This document shows positions 1-16,128 of a DNA stretch of 64,000 nt, one piece after another. Source of the DNA: Manduca sexta (taxonomy: Eukaryota; Arthropoda; Insecta; Lepidoptera; Sphingidae); NCBI RefSeq assembly GCF_014839805.1, contig NC_051124.1, positions 3,348,001 through 3,412,000 of the forward strand, in the 5' to 3' direction. A program made the translations under genes and the position numbers. The notes beneath the pieces were generated by a model that was not told the DNA's origin, searched no databases, and saw only the letters and a program-made list of their open reading frames with translations. The first letter of the stretch is position 1. The number at the start of each line of letters is the position of its first letter.

Positions 1-2438
1 TCATCCACTTGCATATCAGTTTCCTTTTATTTAGTTGACGTGTATAGTGGTTCTAAATAATTTTTGTATATGTTTAAGCATGGTTTTGAGGTTCCTATCA
101 CCTTAAATTAAATGTATATCGATTTCTTATATATTTGTTACTTTCCTATATTCGTTGCATATTAATTCGTTATCCGTTATTCCGTTCATTAACTTATTAT
201 TGCGATGTTATTTTAAAACTATGAATATTCTTAAAAAATACTTGAAATCAAATGGTGTAACGACCAATTAAGTTCTAAATTAAATACTTGTAATGTCTAA
301 CGTATTAATTTGGATAAGGATTAATTTCATGTTATAAAAATACCTTCGCAAAGAATGAATTGTTTTAGAAAGACTGCCTAAGAAGTATGTTCATCCCCTC
401 GGTCCAAGGTTTGGTCTCCCCCATTTTATTTTTGTCTATTAGAGGTTTTTTGTCTCGGGGCTTACTCAATTGTTTTATTTAATTTTTAATTTCAATCTTT
501 TTAAATTACTAATTGCTCCATTATGTGCCTCGATCAATCACCTTTTACTAAAACCTACCCATTGAGACCATTCTCATGAACCCAAACAAGGTATATCTGC
601 TGTAAGTTGCTGAGGAGTTGGGTATACCACCCAATATTTGATGTTGCAGCGTTAGATCATGATCAAAAATACCACCGATGTAATAAGTACACCAAAATTT
701 CAAATCAATCAGGCCTATTGAAGTAGGTAATGAGCTGATTATCTTCAAACTCCTTAATGGCTAAGATAGCTGAGAACCATCTCGATTACTTTCAAACAAC
801 AAAAAAACACATCAAAATTGGTCCTCTCATTTGTAGCGTCCGCATTTGTGTGTCGCAGACCGACATACAGATACACAGGTACACACCCTAAACTCATAAC
901 ACCCCCCTTTTCCCGTCAGGACTAAAAAAGAAACAAAGCAAGCAAACGACGTCTTTCACTTTATAATATTATTATAGGTTGTTTATACCTATTATACACA
1001 GTATATAAAATAAAATAAAACTTACAAGAATATTATTTGAGTGTCGTTCTTCTAAATTTTACTGAAACACAAAATAAAAGAATAGTTTCGATAGTATTGC
1101 TTTATTTATGCTTTATTTTTATTTAATTAAGTAGGTACAGTGTTAACACCATAGTCATCAATTACAATATCGGACAAATCAGTTACACAAAAAAATCTAA
1201 TCTAAATTAATTTTATATGGAGGAGACTGCAGTTTTTAAAGAACTATCAATTTAGAGTAAAGTTTACTTTGGCATTGGCTTTAATTGAATTAACTTTTAA
1301 ATGTACGCACTATTATATAATAAAAACGCTTATAAAATAAGTAACATGAACAATATTAAACATATCAATACAAAATCTAATAAATCAATAAAAAACTACT
1401 CTTATTTATTCATCTACCTTTAATATGTATTTGAAAAACAAAACATAATGCTTGAACATAAATGATGCTGATGTTTATTATAGAATATTTAAGTACTAAA
1501 AGTAATAAATCAGTCGTGAGATACACAGCCTTTATTTTTATCACCTACTTTTTAATTACACATAGTGGCTACTTTGCGTGCTCTAATTATTGTTAGGAGA
1601 TTAAAGATATAATATGAATCCTACACTAGTAACCATATCAATTACAGAAATAACAAGTAAAATCAACTACATTTGAAAAATCAGTTATACAACATAATTA
1701 TGTAGTTATGTATTATTGATTTAATTTGGCATATTCTTGAAACCAAACCAAAGACGTATAATATAATATATATAGGAAAAACGTCATCCAGTAAATGTTA
1801 CATAAGATTAATAAAAGGCCTATAGTTAGACTATGCCTCAATTAAATCAATCTCAATCTGCTGTCTCTAACGCATTATAGCCTAGGAAAATTTTGCTGAA
1901 AAATTACCAAATAAATCGTGTAGTCTTGTGGACTTCCCCGTTACTCTAGGGGACTTTTAGTATGTTTAGCAAGATACCTAAATTAGCGTTGTACAAGTTT
2001 TCAAGACTATGTGATTTATTTCGTTAGATTACATTCATTTGCTTAGATTAAATATATCAGTTGTTCAATCGTTCTTAATTTATGGTTGCCTATTCGTTAT
2101 TTAATATGAATTAAAATGAGTTAATTGGCAAAAAGAAAAGAAAAGTATGTAGTTTTATTATTATATTAATTATTACTCGAAATACCATATAGCTTGAATC
2201 AGTAATTAAGATAAATATTAATTGTAAAAAGATATTCACACAATGTATTTTAAATTAAAAGAAGATGAAATACAAATGCAAAAAGAAAACAATTAAAAGC
2301 TTAAACATACCCCTAGACGTTACCAGGGTTAAATGATAATTATTCAATACTGTAAATGAGTATTTGTTTCATACAATGAAAGAAAACAAAAATGATATTT
2401 TTTTAGGAACTGAACCTAAAAAGCAAATTTTGGAAGTA
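1..2438. other. Non-coding left part of block copy 1
   Basis: AT-rich sequence downstream of the minus-strand recombinase gene. I see no open frame with protein-like composition, no RNA gene and no recognisable repeat other than its duplicate at 16608-18868. It may be the 3' non-coding part of the mobile element. The element's left terminus could not be located. Confidence 0.6.
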
Positions 2439-5400
2439 TCATTTCTTAGTGTAAGTATTTTGTATAAATACTTTTATTTTAAGCCAATCCTTATTATTCA
2501 GGAGGTCTGGATGCTTATCTTTAAGAGCCTCGCATTCATGCCTTTTAGGTGGTTGTTTATTTTTTATATGATATTTAAAAAATGAATTGCAAACTTTTTT
2601 TTGTTCTGCAGTCCACGGTATTAGAGTCCTCTTTTTCCCTTTCTTAACATGGTTAGACTCTGAAGTTATCGTTTGAAGACCAGATGGTCCTGGCTGAGGT
2701 GGTAGTAATGGTGGTGGTAAATTATTTCCGTCTGTAATATCTTGCGCGCACTTAAGCGATTCCACGTCATAATCTAAAATAATATCATTTTCTGTCATCC
2801 CTTCATCTAATTGTTCATTTAAATCTAGTTCAATCTCATCCAGGGATTTACCTCTGAAAGCGTCTGCTTTCCCATCTTCCATAAGGATAAGGAGTTTCGA
2901 TATCTTGGCAGTTTGGTAAACGTCATCCGGTAGCCGGTATGATTTTTTGTGCACGTCATTTGTATGGCCCATAAATGTAGCTAATTGCTCCATATCATTT
3001 TCAGACATACTGAATATTTGTGATAAAGTGGCCAAATGTTTTCTAAGCCTTGTAGACGAAATTGCTTTTGGGTTTTTTGCTCCAGATAGCCTCGCATGCC
3101 TTTCTAATACTTTATACCCATATATGGTGTTTTCAAATCCCGGGTTACCAAATAGAAATCGGTTTGATGTAGAAACAAATATGTTTCTCTTCGAGAGCAG
3201 TAATTTAATGTCCTCTTGAACCTCCTTATTAAATAAAACAGGAACTCCCCGACCACGCTTTCCTCTAATGACTAGTCTTTTAAATTTTTGTACTAAGACC
3301 CTTTCCGACACAGTAAGAGCCCGGTCGAATTCTTCGTACTTATCAGAATCATTATCTGATTCCAAATAGTCGTGAACTTTAATTCTTTGAAGTTCTCCAG
3401 GCCTGCGCCTGTTAAGTAGCAAAACCCTGCAATATACAGTCTCTAATAATTGTGTATAAGTCGAAACGTTAAATGAACCTTCTTTGATTTTATTGGCAGC
3501 TTCTTCGGATTTTTTTTCGAGGTATTCTTTTAGGATTTTTAAGTCATTCGCCAACGGCACTATAGTTACTTTATTCCATTTATTAGTGTTTAAATCTGAT
3601 GCTGCTTGGCTGGATACATCAAATTTCCAATTTGAATCTAAAATTTGTATTAGTGTTTTTAGGTCTGCCTCTACTTCTGCAGTGTTTATATCCATGTAAG
3701 GTCCTTGTTTCTTCAATGCAAATAGAATTGCTATATTGCAGCATTGTTTAATGCTAGTGGAAATGTTCATAGCAAATGTAGGTGATTCATATCTATCTTT
3801 TTCAGAGTCATATTTTCCCACAACTTTTGTGGCTGCTACAATGATGTCGTAGTTTTTCGGCCTCAGTGCGTCAAATAAATCTTTTATGGCGGGATTAATC
3901 TTTTTAATTTCTTGTAATAATTTTGCTAATTCCCTCATTTTTCGAGAAATTACATTTACAAAATGTTTTTCTCTATGGGTTTTCAAGTATTGAGATCCAA
4001 AAGCACATATAAGGACATCCGATTTAGCGACAAGCGATGTTTTATCGGCTCTCATTCGAAGAAATACACTGTCTTTGAGTTTTTCATCTATTTTTAAATG
4101 TCTCAATAATAGATTTTGAGCTTCGGACTGTACATTTTTATTTGTTTTATCAGAATTTTTTGAGCATTTTTTCTTATGTTTCCATAAAAGCTTCTTTGAG
4201 TAAAATCCCAAGCAGTTTGTACACGGCAAATAGTCCGTAAATTTGTGTTTCCGCATAGGCTTGGTTACCTCTACTGAATTTTGAATAAAATTTCCTTTTT
4301 TCCGTAGTTCCATGATAAGTTCTTTTCTCTCCTGACTTTTTTTGGATTTCGATAAAATTTTTTGCACTTCAGGTTCATACACGTGATGTCTAGTTAAATG
4401 TCTTGCAAAGTTTAAAACTAAACCTTCGCAGAAAAAACAGTAGTCTCTATCACGAATAACACGTTTGCTTTTGGGTTGTTGCTTTGGTATTATAATATCA
4501 TCATTTGTAAGGTTTTCTTCTTGGGCATCATTATTAATATCGACATCTGAATTGTCTTCCGACACAACATTGTTTGTTTTATGTGCCCGTGAGGATGCAG
4601 GTTTTAAAAATTTTATGTCCACAGCAAAAGTATCACAGGGTGAATTACTTATGTGACTCAAAACACTATCATTACTAATTAATGAAGTTTTTACATATGA
4701 AGACTGCTCAATGTTTTTGTCAGATAAGGGTTTACGTTCTATTAATGAGTTGTTTTTCTGAGGATTTTGAGATTCTGTAGATGCATGAAGTACAAAACCT
4801 AGTGAGCAAGCTTTATCCAAGATCCTATCGTCGTCTATGCAAGATTCATCAGAAGTAGTCTGCAAAGATGAAATTTTAGTTTTAATATTGTGCCTATGAA
4901 GTATTGCAATATTAAAGGTAAACATTTGTAGCTTGAATGGATAATTCTGATATCCTGATAAACATACTTATAGTTCCCGAGTGACGGGACTCCACGAAAA
5001 TCGACAGCTTGAAGACTTTATTAATTTTCCTGTACTGCTATCCGTTCAGTAGTTTTAGTGTAAAAGATTAACAAACATCCATCCAAACCTGCATCCTTAA
5101 GGATATATAAAACAAACAATGTTGTTTCGGAAGACAATTTTGCGGTCGACATTAATAATGATGCCTAAAAAGATGACCTTATAAATGATGATATTATTAT
5201 ACCAAAGCAACAATCCAAAAGCAAACGTGTTATTCGTGATAGAGACAACTGTTTTTGTCTGAGAAGGTATAAGTAGTTTTAAAGTTTGCAAGTCATTCAA
5301 CTAGACATCATGTTTATAAATCTGAAGTACAAAAGCTTTTACCGTAATCCAAAAATAGTCGGGAAAGAAAAGAATTTATCATGGAACTATGGAAAAAAAG

Positions 5401-8400
5401 AGATTTTATTCAAAATTCAGTAGAAGTAAACAAGTCCATACGAAAATACAAATTTACGGACTATTAGCCATGTACTACAAACCGCTTGGGATTTTACTCA
5501 AAGAAGCTTTTATGGAAACATAAGAAAAAATGCTCAAAAAATTCTGATAAAACAAATAAAAATGTACAGTCCGAAGCTCAAAATCTATTATTGAGACATT
5601 TAAAAATAGATGAAAAACTCAAAGACAGTGTATTTCTTCGAATGAGAGCCGATAAAATATCGCTTGTCGCTAAATCGGATGTCCTTATATGTGCTTTTGG
5701 ATCTCAATACTTGAAAACCCATAGAGAAAAACATTTTGTAAATGTAATTTCTCGAAAAATGAGGAATTAGCAAAATTATTACAAGAAATTAAAAAGATTA
5801 ATCCCGCCATAAAAGATTTATTTGACGCACTGAGGCCGAAAACTACGACATCATTGTAGCAGCCACAAAAGTTGTGGGAAAATATGACTCTGAAAAAGAT
5901 AGATATGAATCACCTACATTTGCTATGAACATTTCCACTAGCATTAAACAATGCTGCAATATAGCAATTCTATTTGCATTGAAGAAACAAGGACCTTACA
6001 TGGATATAAACACTGCAGAAGTAAAAACACTAATACAAATTTTAGATTCAAATTGGAAATTTGATGTATCAAGCGAAGCAACATCAAATCTAAACACAAA
6101 TAACCGGAATAAAGTAACTATAGTGCCGTTGGCGAAATACTTAAAAATCCTAAAAGAATACCTCGAAAAAAAATCCGAAGAAACTGCAAATACAATCAAA
6201 GAAAGATCATTTAAAGTGTTGGCTTATATACTTACAACAATTAGAGAACTTCAAACAATAAAAGTTCACGACAATTTGAAACCTGATAATGATTCTGATA
6301 AGTACGAAGGATTCGACCGGGCTTTTACTGTGTCCGAAAGGAGATCCTTTCAAGGGTCAAGTCAAGGTTTACCTTGGTTGGCTGGTACAAAAATTTTAAA
6401 GGCTTGTTATTAGAGACAAGCCTGATCGGGGAATTCCAGTTTTATTTAATTAGGAGGTTCAAGAGCAAACCGTTTCCTATTTGGTAACCCGGGATTGGAA
6501 AACACCATATATGGGTACAAAGTATTAGAAAGGCATGCGAGGCTATCTGGAGCAAAACCCAAAAGCAATTTCGTCTACAAGGCTTAGTAAAAGATTTGGC
6601 CACTTTATCACAAATATTCAGTATGTCTGAAAATGATATGGAGCAATTAGCTACATTTATGGGCCATACAAATGACGTGCACAAAAAATCATACCGGCTA
6701 CCGGATGACGTTTACCAAACTGCCAAGATATCGAAACTCCTTATCCTTATGGAAGATGGGAAAGCAGACGCTTTCAGAGGTAAATCCCTGGATGAGATTG
6801 AACTAGATTTAAATGAACAATTAGATGAAGGGATGACAGAAAATGATATTATTTTAGATTATGACGTGGAATCGCTTAAGTGCGCGCAAGATATTACAGA
6901 CGGAAATAATTTACCACCACCATTACTACCACCTCAGCCAGGACCATCTGGTCTTCAAACGATAACTTCAGAGTCTAACCATGTTAAGAAAGGGAAAAAG
7001 AGGACTCTAATACCGTGGACTGCAGAACAAAAAGTTTGCAATTCATTTTTAAATATCATATAAAAAATAAACAACCACCTAAAAGGCATGAATGCGAGGC
7101 TCTTAAAGATAAGCATCCAGACCTCCTGAATAATAAGGATTGGCTTAAAATACAAGTATTTATACAAAATACATACACTAGAAACTCAAAAACTACTGAA
7201 CGGATTTGATTGAAATTTGACACACACTTTAAAGTCTCGATCGGCACATAGGCTACTTATTATACTGAGAAACATCGGGTACAAATTTCAAACTCCGGGC
7301 TAATACTCAATTAAAAAACCGAATATCACTTTGCCCGACCCGGGATTCGAACTCGAGATCTGTGCTACTGAGGCCGAATGTATGTACTGTACCACCGAAA
7401 GTCAGTGGGTCTGTTTGTTACTTAATCACACTAAATCCACTGGATTTATTTGAATGAACCCTGTAATCAAAATATAACCTGGAATAACAAATAGGGTATT
7501 TTTTATCCTGAAAATCGGTAAAGCTCTGAAGAATGAGCCAACGACTGGTCCGGGCGCGCAAAGCCGAGCACCAAATGTTAGTGTAAGTCCTATAGCTAGA
7601 ACTGTTACAAGATTAGAAATTGTAAATAGTACACTCACATCTTGTATAGGCGGGGTATAATTTGAGTCTGTGTCAGAAACGTCAGGACTAGAAAGAGATA
7701 CTTCTTCCTGGAACAGACATATATGGTTAAATATTATTTCCTAAGCATCAAACAGTATTTTTAATTTTTATTGCGTTAAATGACGAGACGAGCTTGCCGT
7801 TCGCCTGATGGTAAGCGATATGACCGCAGAAGAAACAGTAGAAATACCATCCAACAACGTGAATTACAAGTTATGTTTGGTACTCCACTGCACTCGTCAT
7901 CCTGAGACATAAGATGTAATGTCCCATCATGTCGAGTAGTTAGACAAGAAAGAAAGAAAGATTTTATTATTACACACGAACAGTATAACATGCACATAGT
8001 AAGAAAAAGAGAACAAAAACGTAAAATTAGAAAAATAAATTATACCTATTGTGCCAAAAATGGCATTCAGCTTAGTAGTTAAAATATTTTAATTTATATC
8101 GATATTATGTAGGTACCAACCTTATTTTTCTGATTTGAAGGTAACGTTGAATCAAATAAGTCACATGAATTTTCTTTATTTGCACAATTTCCTAAAACAA
8201 AATAACAATAAATGTAGTAAGATAAAATTCTGTCTTCTGTGAACTAGGTATTTTAATGCGTGCCGCAAAAATATTAAATATATTATCATATGTACGAATT
8301 CTACAAATATAATGTATCTTACAATAGTAATAGTAAGATTCTCTTAAATAGTTCTACGAAAAAAAAAACTCCGCGACGGGATATATCTATCTTTTATATG

Positions 8401-9101
8401 AACTTAAAACATTATTACCCAAATAATAAAGCAAAAATACAACAATATTATCATAGAAAATCAAATACGAATGTAGGTACCTACTTGATATAATCGATTA
8501 ATTGTACATTTAGGTTAGTAAGTATCTATGAAACTGTTCAACAAATAGGACATTCGTCGTCAAGATAATGATCGTAAATTGCATATTCACAAACACTGCA
8601 CCAGAAAAACGAAGATTCAAAGAGCAATTTTATGTGCTTGCGTTTCATAGGAAGAACAAAATGATTTAAAATAATATTAATGTTATTCTTCGTCGTTGCA
8701 CCACAAATAAAACATTTTTTTTTAATTATAAAATGAGTCGAATGCCAAGGCCATGTTATTTTAGCTTGGTAGTAGTTTTTAAAGTCACTTCTTTTAAAAA
8801 AACGGTCCACATCAATCACAACAACCATGATGAGGTACCACAGCACAGAGCGCTGTCAGTAACCGGTAGACTTACGACTGCCTGCAAGTGGCAAGACTTG
8901 TGTTGTGTGTCTTACCCGGTAGGTACCTACTACGTGGTACATTCATTCATACTTTTATTTAAGAAGCGGCTATGAAATGATAACTTTAATTTAGAAACTA
9001 CATACTATATTATACCTATTACTATAACTATTAATTATTTTTAATTAAATATAGTGGAGGTACTTACTTGCTAATTTGAGTATCCTTGCGCTTCTTTTCA
9101 T
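2439..9101 (-). CDS. Crypton-like tyrosine recombinase, four exons
   Basis: Exons on the minus strand are 9101-9068, 8191-8121, 7707-7639 and 4859-2439, encoding 864 residues. The small exons were found from GT/AG junctions that keep one frame. The donor after exon 1 is GTAAGT and after exon 3 GTGAGT. The donor after exon 2 (GTTGGT) is weak. Exon 4 alone is an open frame of over 800 codons. Two zinc fingers are visible: C199, C202, H212, H216 and C271, C274, H286, C290. The recombinase domain shows box I RPGE (R544), a GKRGRG turn lysine (K592), LRKH with R664, GH (H690) and nucleophile Y699 exactly nine residues after that histidine. The usual first histidine of HxxR is threonine (T661). A proline-rich linker precedes a Myb/SANT-like tail (about 804-864). 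Tyrosine recombinases cut and rejoin DNA through a phosphotyrosine. Without a reverse transcriptase nearby, Crypton-like DNA transposon is the best fit. A domesticated gene is possible. Confidence 0.78.
5083..7182 (+). pseudogene. Inverted decayed recombinase copy in intron 3
   Basis: This plus-strand stretch is a degenerate copy of exon 4, covering roughly residue 145 to the C-terminus, and is full of stops and frameshifts. It lies inside intron 3 of the intact minus-strand gene, so the two arms (about 2440-4602 and 5083-7182) form an inverted repeat with a spacer of about 480 bp. Identity is patchy. About 5107-5240 is near 90% identical to the intact arm. About 5490-5690 differs by roughly one base, and 6590-7035 looks identical. 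About 6050-6480 is clearly diverged and contains deletions. It cannot make a full recombinase. Confidence 0.9.
7255..7410 (-). repeat. tRNA-derived SINE fragment (family A)
   Basis: Contains CCCGGGATTCGAAC, the complement of a tRNA-type B box, next to the GCCCGACC segment found in the other family A copies. It lies in intron 3 of the recombinase gene. Matched at 23693-23850 in block copy 2. Confidence 0.7.
7757..7948 (-). repeat. Dispersed repeat family B (SINE-like)
   Basis: One of about a dozen copies in the window of a short element. It carries the segments GACGAGACGAGCTTGCCGTT and GTATTGTTTGGTATTCCACT and ends in a run following CAATAAA. Duplicated at about 24199-24388 in block copy 2. 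Confidence 0.8.
8538..8846 (-). CDS. Small cysteine-rich ORF inside intron 1
   Basis: A 102-codon frame within intron 1 of the recombinase gene, on the same strand. It has three CxxC pairs (CFIC, CSVC and a terminal CPIC) and a hydrophobic start, which suggests a small zinc-binding fold. I do not recognise a family. The matching segment in block copy 2 (about 24975-25283) has a one-base deletion near 25214 that breaks the frame. It could be a retained exon, a separate small gene of the element, or chance. No splice junction was found that joins it to the recombinase exons. Confidence 0.3.
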   Translation of the reverse strand: MLWYLIMVVVIDVDRFFKRSDFKNYYQAKITWPWHSTHFIIKKKCFICGATTKNNINIILNHFVLPMKRKHIKLLFESSFFWCSVCEYAIYDHYLDDECPIC

Positions 9102-13404
<4,303 letters not shown>

Positions 13405-13660
13405 TAGTATCGACACACATTTATCCCGGAAGGAGTATGCAGAGGCGCAGCTAGTGCACCGACTTTTTGCCAAGTGAATTCCGCTCCATGATGTGATAAG
13501 GGGCAAGCCTATCGCCATATCGGGCACAAATTTCAGACTCCGGGCTGATACTGAGCAGAAAAACCCAAATATCACTTTGCCCGACCCGGGATTCGAACCT
13601 AGGACCTCAAAGCGCTGTCGTACCGCGCATACAGTATAACTACGCCACCGAGGTAGTCAT
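13405..13660 (-). repeat. tRNA-derived SINE (family A), near full length
   Basis: On the minus strand it runs from a head like CCTCGGTGGCGTAGTTATAC, through the B-box-like GGTTCGAATCCCGG, to the tail segment near TATCCCGGAAGG. Family A copies also occur near 26205, 40380, 41795, 43505, 52650, 54255 and 56800. Confidence 0.8.
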
Positions 13661-14020
13661 GTAAAATAAACATCTAAAATAAATCAAACATATTGACAAT
13701 GTTATGGCGTTTTATTAATATTTTATTGCTAATGCGTGTCTCCTTTACCAAGTATTGTATAAGTTATACGATAAACAACGTTATAAAAAAACTAACACAC
13801 AACGCACTTTTAAATATAACTCAAGGATGAAACTTAGAATATCAGATATTTTTCATATTACAATTATACATTTTATTTCATGACATATAGATATTTTGCT
13901 ATTTGCTTCTACTATTTATCTCTCAATCGGACAAATTAGCATACATCTATTGTCGAATAAGCAACCTGTACTATGCTTAAACCCACAACGTCTTTGCATG
14001 TCTATTCGAATACAATACAG

Positions 14021-14198
14021 GGGCCTTATTCTCTATCTCGCACGTTATTTTGACAGTGCGTAACAAGCACGTAACACAACGCATTATGTTTAGGACTATA
14101 GAAATTTGGCTTACAGAATACCATTCCACGCACATTTCTCGAAGATAACATGCCACGGCCGCGTTACGCGTTTACACTATCATACAGAATAAGGGCCC
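14021..14198. mobile_element. MITE with GGGCCTTATTCT ends
   Basis: The left end GGGGCCTTATTCT and right end AGAATAAGGGCCC are inverted repeats about 13-16 bp long. They enclose about 180 bp with no coding capacity. Target-site duplication was not clear. Confidence 0.55.
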
Positions 14199-15023
14199 AG
14201 TAAAGATTCATTCTCACTCAATTGAACATAAATTTCCTTGAAAAAAATGAACCGTAGGAAAACGGCGCGTTTCTCGCGATGCGTCCGATACCGCGCTGAT
14301 AACATGCAGGCGTGGGAACGAGCGGTAATAACTCACAGCACTCAGACCAATCTTGTAAATAGCTCATTAGTCGGACAGTATAGCCCCGGGCTTAAGGTTG
14401 CATCTTGCGCTTTAACATCGGTTTTTATTTGCCAATCTTGATTATATAAAATGATTGATTTATAAACTCTGAGAAAAACGGATCAGAGATATCAGTTTAC
14501 ATAAAACCTTATAAATTATTTAGAAATTTGAATGAGTTATAATTTCCGGAATAACCTGATTCCGGAATATCCCGATACAGTTACCATAAAGTACATCGTT
14601 GCATGTCGCCGTGCCGGAAAGGGAAACGAAATCTATTCCGTAGAAAATTCCCAGCGATGACGAAACTATTATGCTGTTTTATAGCCTTGTAGTGTTGTTG
14701 ACGTATAATTTATGTTCAGTAGGTCAATAAATCACAGATAAACCCACGTAAAGACCATACACCGTAGTCAACAAATTTTTGTGGGAAAAGGAAGTGAGAA
14801 AAAACAAACAACAGGTTTTATAATGTAAAATAATTCTTAACTTGTCCGGTTTATTGATGTATTCGCGACGTGGATAGCGTAATCTGCATTCATTATCGTT
14901 TGAATAACAATCGACATTTGTTTACTAGCGATAAAAAATATTTGAGATTGATCACCAACCTGACTGGCAAAGGAACATCCTTATTGTGTATTTGACCTTA
15001 ACGCATCGCGGAACTTAAACTGC
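14199..15023. other. Intergenic DNA before assembly gap
   Basis: No gene, RNA or repeat family recognised. Open frames here are short and lack protein-like character. Confidence 0.5.
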
Positions 15024-15523
15024 NNNNNNNNNNNNNNNNNNNNNNNNNNNNNNNNNNNNNNNNNNNNNNNNNNNNNNNNNNNNNNNNNNNNNNNNNNNNN
15101 NNNNNNNNNNNNNNNNNNNNNNNNNNNNNNNNNNNNNNNNNNNNNNNNNNNNNNNNNNNNNNNNNNNNNNNNNNNNNNNNNNNNNNNNNNNNNNNNNNNN
15201 NNNNNNNNNNNNNNNNNNNNNNNNNNNNNNNNNNNNNNNNNNNNNNNNNNNNNNNNNNNNNNNNNNNNNNNNNNNNNNNNNNNNNNNNNNNNNNNNNNNN
15301 NNNNNNNNNNNNNNNNNNNNNNNNNNNNNNNNNNNNNNNNNNNNNNNNNNNNNNNNNNNNNNNNNNNNNNNNNNNNNNNNNNNNNNNNNNNNNNNNNNNN
15401 NNNNNNNNNNNNNNNNNNNNNNNNNNNNNNNNNNNNNNNNNNNNNNNNNNNNNNNNNNNNNNNNNNNNNNNNNNNNNNNNNNNNNNNNNNNNNNNNNNNN
15501 NNNNNNNNNNNNNNNNNNNNNNN
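15024..15523. other. Assembly gap, 500 N
   Basis: Exactly 500 consecutive unknown bases, typical of a scaffold join with unmeasured gap size. It lies between the two copies of the 9.6 kb block, so the order and distance across it are uncertain. Confidence 1.
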
Positions 15524-15584
15524 CACGGGCTACTTTGTCAGGGAAAATAGAAAGCAGGATTGTTATCCCGGAAAAACTCTATAG

Positions 15585-15925
15585 AAATTGGTGGTGGTCA
15601 AGTAAGCGATAGCCTAGTTGGGTGTGGAACGGACCGCCAAGACGAATGTACGCAGGTTCAAATACCAATGGCACACACCTCTGACTTTTCTAAAATCATG
15701 TGTGTATTCTTTGTAAATTTATCGTTCGCTTTAACGGTGAAGGAAAACATCGTGAGGAAACCTGCACATCTGAGAAGTTCTCTATAGGAATTTCTAAGGT
15801 GTGTGAAGTCTACTAACCCACTAGGCCAGCGTGGTGGACTAAGGCCTAATCCTTCTCAGTAGTAAAGGAGAGAGCTCAGCAGTGGGCAAGTATATAATAC
15901 AGGGCTGATATTATTACTATTATTT
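15585..15925 (+). repeat. SINE-like repeat family C
   Basis: Near-complete copy. It begins with AGCGATAGCCTAGTTGGGTG, continues through a B-box-like GCAGGTTCAAATACC and ends near CAGTATATAATACAGGGCTG with a short ATT tail. Relatives lie at about 35205, 36205, 41140 and 44675. Confidence 0.8.
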
Positions 15926-16053
15926 AAGTACAGGTAGAAGGAAAAACGGCTACACAGTCCTCCATGACTTGAATATTTAAGATAACCTGAAACCCTAAAA
16001 TTTTAAGCTAACCTACCAAGTCTTACCAGCAATATGTTCAGATTAAAATAAAT

Positions 16054-16128
<75 letters not shown>

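Noticed and set aside
4860..4925. ATG at 4925 as the recombinase start
   Set aside because: The 22 codons before 4859 lie upstream of a clear acceptor (TTTGCAG), and three upstream exons join in phase at that point.
2439..9101. DIRS or Ngaro retrotransposon
   Set aside because: No reverse transcriptase or RNase H frame is seen anywhere in the block.
14981..15526. 181-codon minus-strand frame
   Set aside because: It consists almost wholly of the N gap.
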